Both the position numbers and the translations under genes were made by a program. DNA of 64,000 bases, taken from the NCBI RefSeq assembly GCF_023897065.1, contig NZ_JAMHIV010000042.1:1-64000 (forward strand), written 5' to 3'. The notes under the pieces are model-generated. The model worked only from the letters and a program-made list of their open reading frames with translations, was not told the DNA's origin and made no database searches. The stretch comes from Crossiella sp. SN42 (GTDB lineage Bacteria; Actinomycetota; Actinomycetes; Mycobacteriales; Pseudonocardiaceae). Each line of letters opens with the position of its first letter. Positions within the stretch are counted from its first letter, which is position 1. Positions 62,749 to 64,000 of this stretch are shown piece after piece.

Positions 62749-63288
62749 ATGACCACGACCACCAAGTTCCAGCAGCTGTTGCAGACCCAGGTCCGGAATG
62801 AGCTCACCGCGTCGCAGCAGTACCTCGCCGTCGCGGTCTGGTTCGACGCCAAGGACCTTCCCCGACTGGCCGCGCACTTCTACCGCCAGGCGCTGGAGGA
62901 GCGCAACCACGCCATGATGATCGTCCAGTACCTGCTGGACAACGGTCTCCCGGTGTCCATCCCCGGCGTGGACGAGGTGCGCAACGACTTCAGCTCCGTG
63001 CGCGAGCCGGTCGAGCTGGCCCTCAACCAGGAGCGGCACGTCACCGACGAGATCACCGCGCTGGCCAAGGCCGCGCGGGACGAGGGCGACTACCTCGGTG
63101 AGCAGTTCATGCAGTGGTTCCTCAAGGAGCAGGTCGAGGAGGTCGCCGCCATGTCGACCCTGCTCACCATCGTGGACCGGGCAGGCGACAACCTGTTCAA
63201 CATCGAGGACTTCCTGACCCGCGAGCACGTCGGCGACGAGGGCAGCGAAGACCCGACCGCGCCACGCGTGGCCGGCGGCAGCCTCTAA
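62749..63288 (+). CDS. Ferritin (BfrB-like)
   Basis: A 179-residue ferritin of the non-heme type. FQQLLQTQVRNELTASQQYLAVAVWFD is the first helix with the ferroxidase Glu. YRQALEERNHAMMIVQYLLDNG has the ExxH metal site, and FMQWFLKEQVEEVAAMSTLL the distal Glu ligands. The heme-binding Met of bacterioferritin is not evident. It stores iron as a mineral in a 24-mer. Upstream iron boxes imply control by an IdeR/DmdR regulator. Confidence 0.94.
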   Translation: MTTTTKFQQLLQTQVRNELTASQQYLAVAVWFDAKDLPRLAAHFYRQALEERNHAMMIVQYLLDNGLPVSIPGVDEVRNDFSSVREPVELALNQERHVTDEITALAKAARDEGDYLGEQFMQWFLKEQVEEVAAMSTLLTIVDRAGDNLFNIEDFLTREHVGDEGSEDPTAPRVAGGSL

Positions 63289-63313
63289 AGCCAGCACCGC
63301 TCCCACCACAGGC

Positions 63314-63350
63314 CGGCGCCCGTGGACCGCGACCCGGTCCACGGGCGCCG
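63314..63350. terminator. Bidirectional terminator between ferritin and sigma factor genes
   Basis: CGGCGCCCGTGGACC and its exact complement, 15 bp, with a seven-base loop, sit between the convergent genes. No T-run. Confidence 0.8.
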
Positions 63351-63355
63351 CCGTG

Positions 63356-63844
63356 TCAGTCCTCGCCGGTGTCCTCGCCGAGCTTGAGCCGCAGGGCCGC
63401 CATCGCCTTGCTGGCCTGGCTCTTCACCGTGCCCTTGGTGACGCCGAGGGACTCGGCGATCTCGGCCTCGGTCAGGTTGTCGTAGTAGCGGAGCACGATC
63501 ACCGCGCGCTGGCGCGGCGGCAGTTCGCGCAGGGCCTGCCAGAGCGGCTCGTTCTCCAGCCGGTCGGCCTGCTCGTAGCTCTGGCTGTCCTCCGGCAGGT
63601 CGGCGACCAGGCTCTCCTTGCGCACCCGGCGCCAGCGGCTGACGTGCGTGTTGGCCATCGCCCGCCGCACATAGGCCTGCGGGTTGACCTCCTGGCGAAG
63701 TAGTTTGCGCCAGCGGGTGCCGACCTTCTCCAGCACCGACTGCACCAGGTCGGCGGCATCGTGCGGGTTACCGGTCAGCGCGTGCCCATACCGCAGCAAC
63801 GCGGGCAGCGACATCCGCACGAACTCGCCAAAATCCTCGTCCAC
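63356..63844 (-). CDS. SigE-family ECF sigma factor
   Basis: A 162-residue ECF sigma factor. Region 2 (about 1-70) has LLRYGHALTGNPHDAADLVQSVL and YVRRAMANTHVSRWRR. Region 4 (about 105-155) has LPPRQRAVIVLRYYDNLTEAE then IAESLGVTKGTVKSQASKAMAALR. This is the layout of the Streptomyces-type SigE family of short ECF factors. No anti-sigma gene is visible in the window; one may lie to the right. GTG at 63844 is preceded by a TTG codon that could also start the frame. Confidence 0.9.
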   Translation of the reverse strand: MDEDFGEFVRMSLPALLRYGHALTGNPHDAADLVQSVLEKVGTRWRKLLRQEVNPQAYVRRAMANTHVSRWRRVRKESLVADLPEDSQSYEQADRLENEPLWQALRELPPRQRAVIVLRYYDNLTEAEIAESLGVTKGTVKSQASKAMAALRLKLGEDTGED

Positions 63845-63896
63845 CAAGCCCCCATGTCACCCATCCCCGCCTAAGGATAGGAGGTGGGACCAGGGG

Positions 63897-64000
63897 TCAT
63901 GGGTAACAGTCCTGCTCTCGCAACTCGAGTCGAATCTCTTTGACCGCGTTGTTCTGCATGATGAACCAGTAGTTGGCCGCCGCATTGCCGGGAACCGCGA
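63897..64000 (-). CDS. C-terminus of a gene entering from the right edge
   Basis: A reading frame on the minus strand is open from the window edge to TGA at 63899-63897 and ends ANYWFIMQNNAVKEIRLEL then REQDCYP. About 34 residues are visible, with no recognised motif. The stop lies 50 bases upstream of the sigma factor start on the same strand, so it may be in the same operon. It could belong to an unrelated secreted or enzyme family; no assignment is made. Confidence 0.45.
   Translation of the reverse strand, partial: AVPGNAAANYWFIMQNNAVKEIRLELREQDCYP

Overview
The window is about 64 kb of very GC-rich actinobacterial DNA with GTG starts, GTGA/ATGA gene junctions and many apparently leaderless genes. 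Galactan polymerases (GlfT1, GlfT2), UDP-galactopyranose mutase, a decaprenyl-phosphate phosphoribosyltransferase and two Emb-type arabinosyltransferases show that the organism makes an arabinogalactan wall. No mycobacterial lipid genes are seen. A member of the Pseudonocardiales (Pseudonocardiaceae) is the best guess, inferred from gene content only.

Region 1, 1-9.0 kb, is the most unusual part. It holds a compact RiPP operon on the minus strand: a 34-residue precursor (3739-3843, too short for routine ORF calling), an RRE/E1-like leader-binding protein, a CocE-type hydrolase, a YcaO cyclodehydratase and the start of another gene at the left edge. A divergent MFS exporter and a complete FecBCDE-type metallophore importer (binding lipoprotein, two permeases, ATPase) lie beside it. 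The promoter regions of the RiPP operon and of the importer share a 15-bp box, ATGAAARYCRTTAYC, that resembles Fur-family (Zur-like) dyads. The working hypothesis is a ribosomally made metallophore with its own export and uptake genes under metal control.

Region 2, 9.1-44 kb, is a cell-wall polysaccharide island. It contains the galactan exporter (wzm, wzt) with glfT1; two small unknown genes; a GMC oxidoreductase and two SDR epimerases, the latter pair separated by a 160-bp palindromic MITE-like element; and two tandem Emb-like arabinosyltransferases. After a truncated DUF4143 ATPase the minus strand carries ubiA, a PAP2 phosphatase, glfT2, a second glfT2 behind a strong terminator, and glf. 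Upstream of glf lies a GtrB/GtrA/YfhO-type three-component glycosylation cassette. A PIG-L deacetylase, two paralogous multi-spanning GT-C-like proteins, an L-2-hydroxyglutarate oxidase, a PpgS-like GT2 with its DUF2304 partner, a GalE-like epimerase and a flippase follow. The layout suggests export, polymerisation and periplasmic decoration of arabinogalactan.

Region 3, 44-64 kb, is mostly housekeeping: a GT2, a HAD phosphatase, an LLM flavin oxidoreductase, a HhH DNA glycosylase-like protein, a TetR/MFS efflux pair with a clear palindromic operator, serS, a DUF350/ATP-grasp/Gly-Ser-rich trio, a septum-formation-like protein, a zincin, a phosphoglycerate mutase-like protein, pheA, a macro-domain protein, a CIRCE-controlled hsp20 divergent from a DevR/DosR-like regulator, a CPBP protein, an orphan glutamate-type binding lipoprotein, a DM13 protein, arginine deiminase, ferritin with IdeR-like iron boxes, and a SigE-family ECF sigma factor. 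The C-terminus of one further gene enters from the right edge. No tRNA, rRNA, CRISPR array or complete insertion sequence was recognised.
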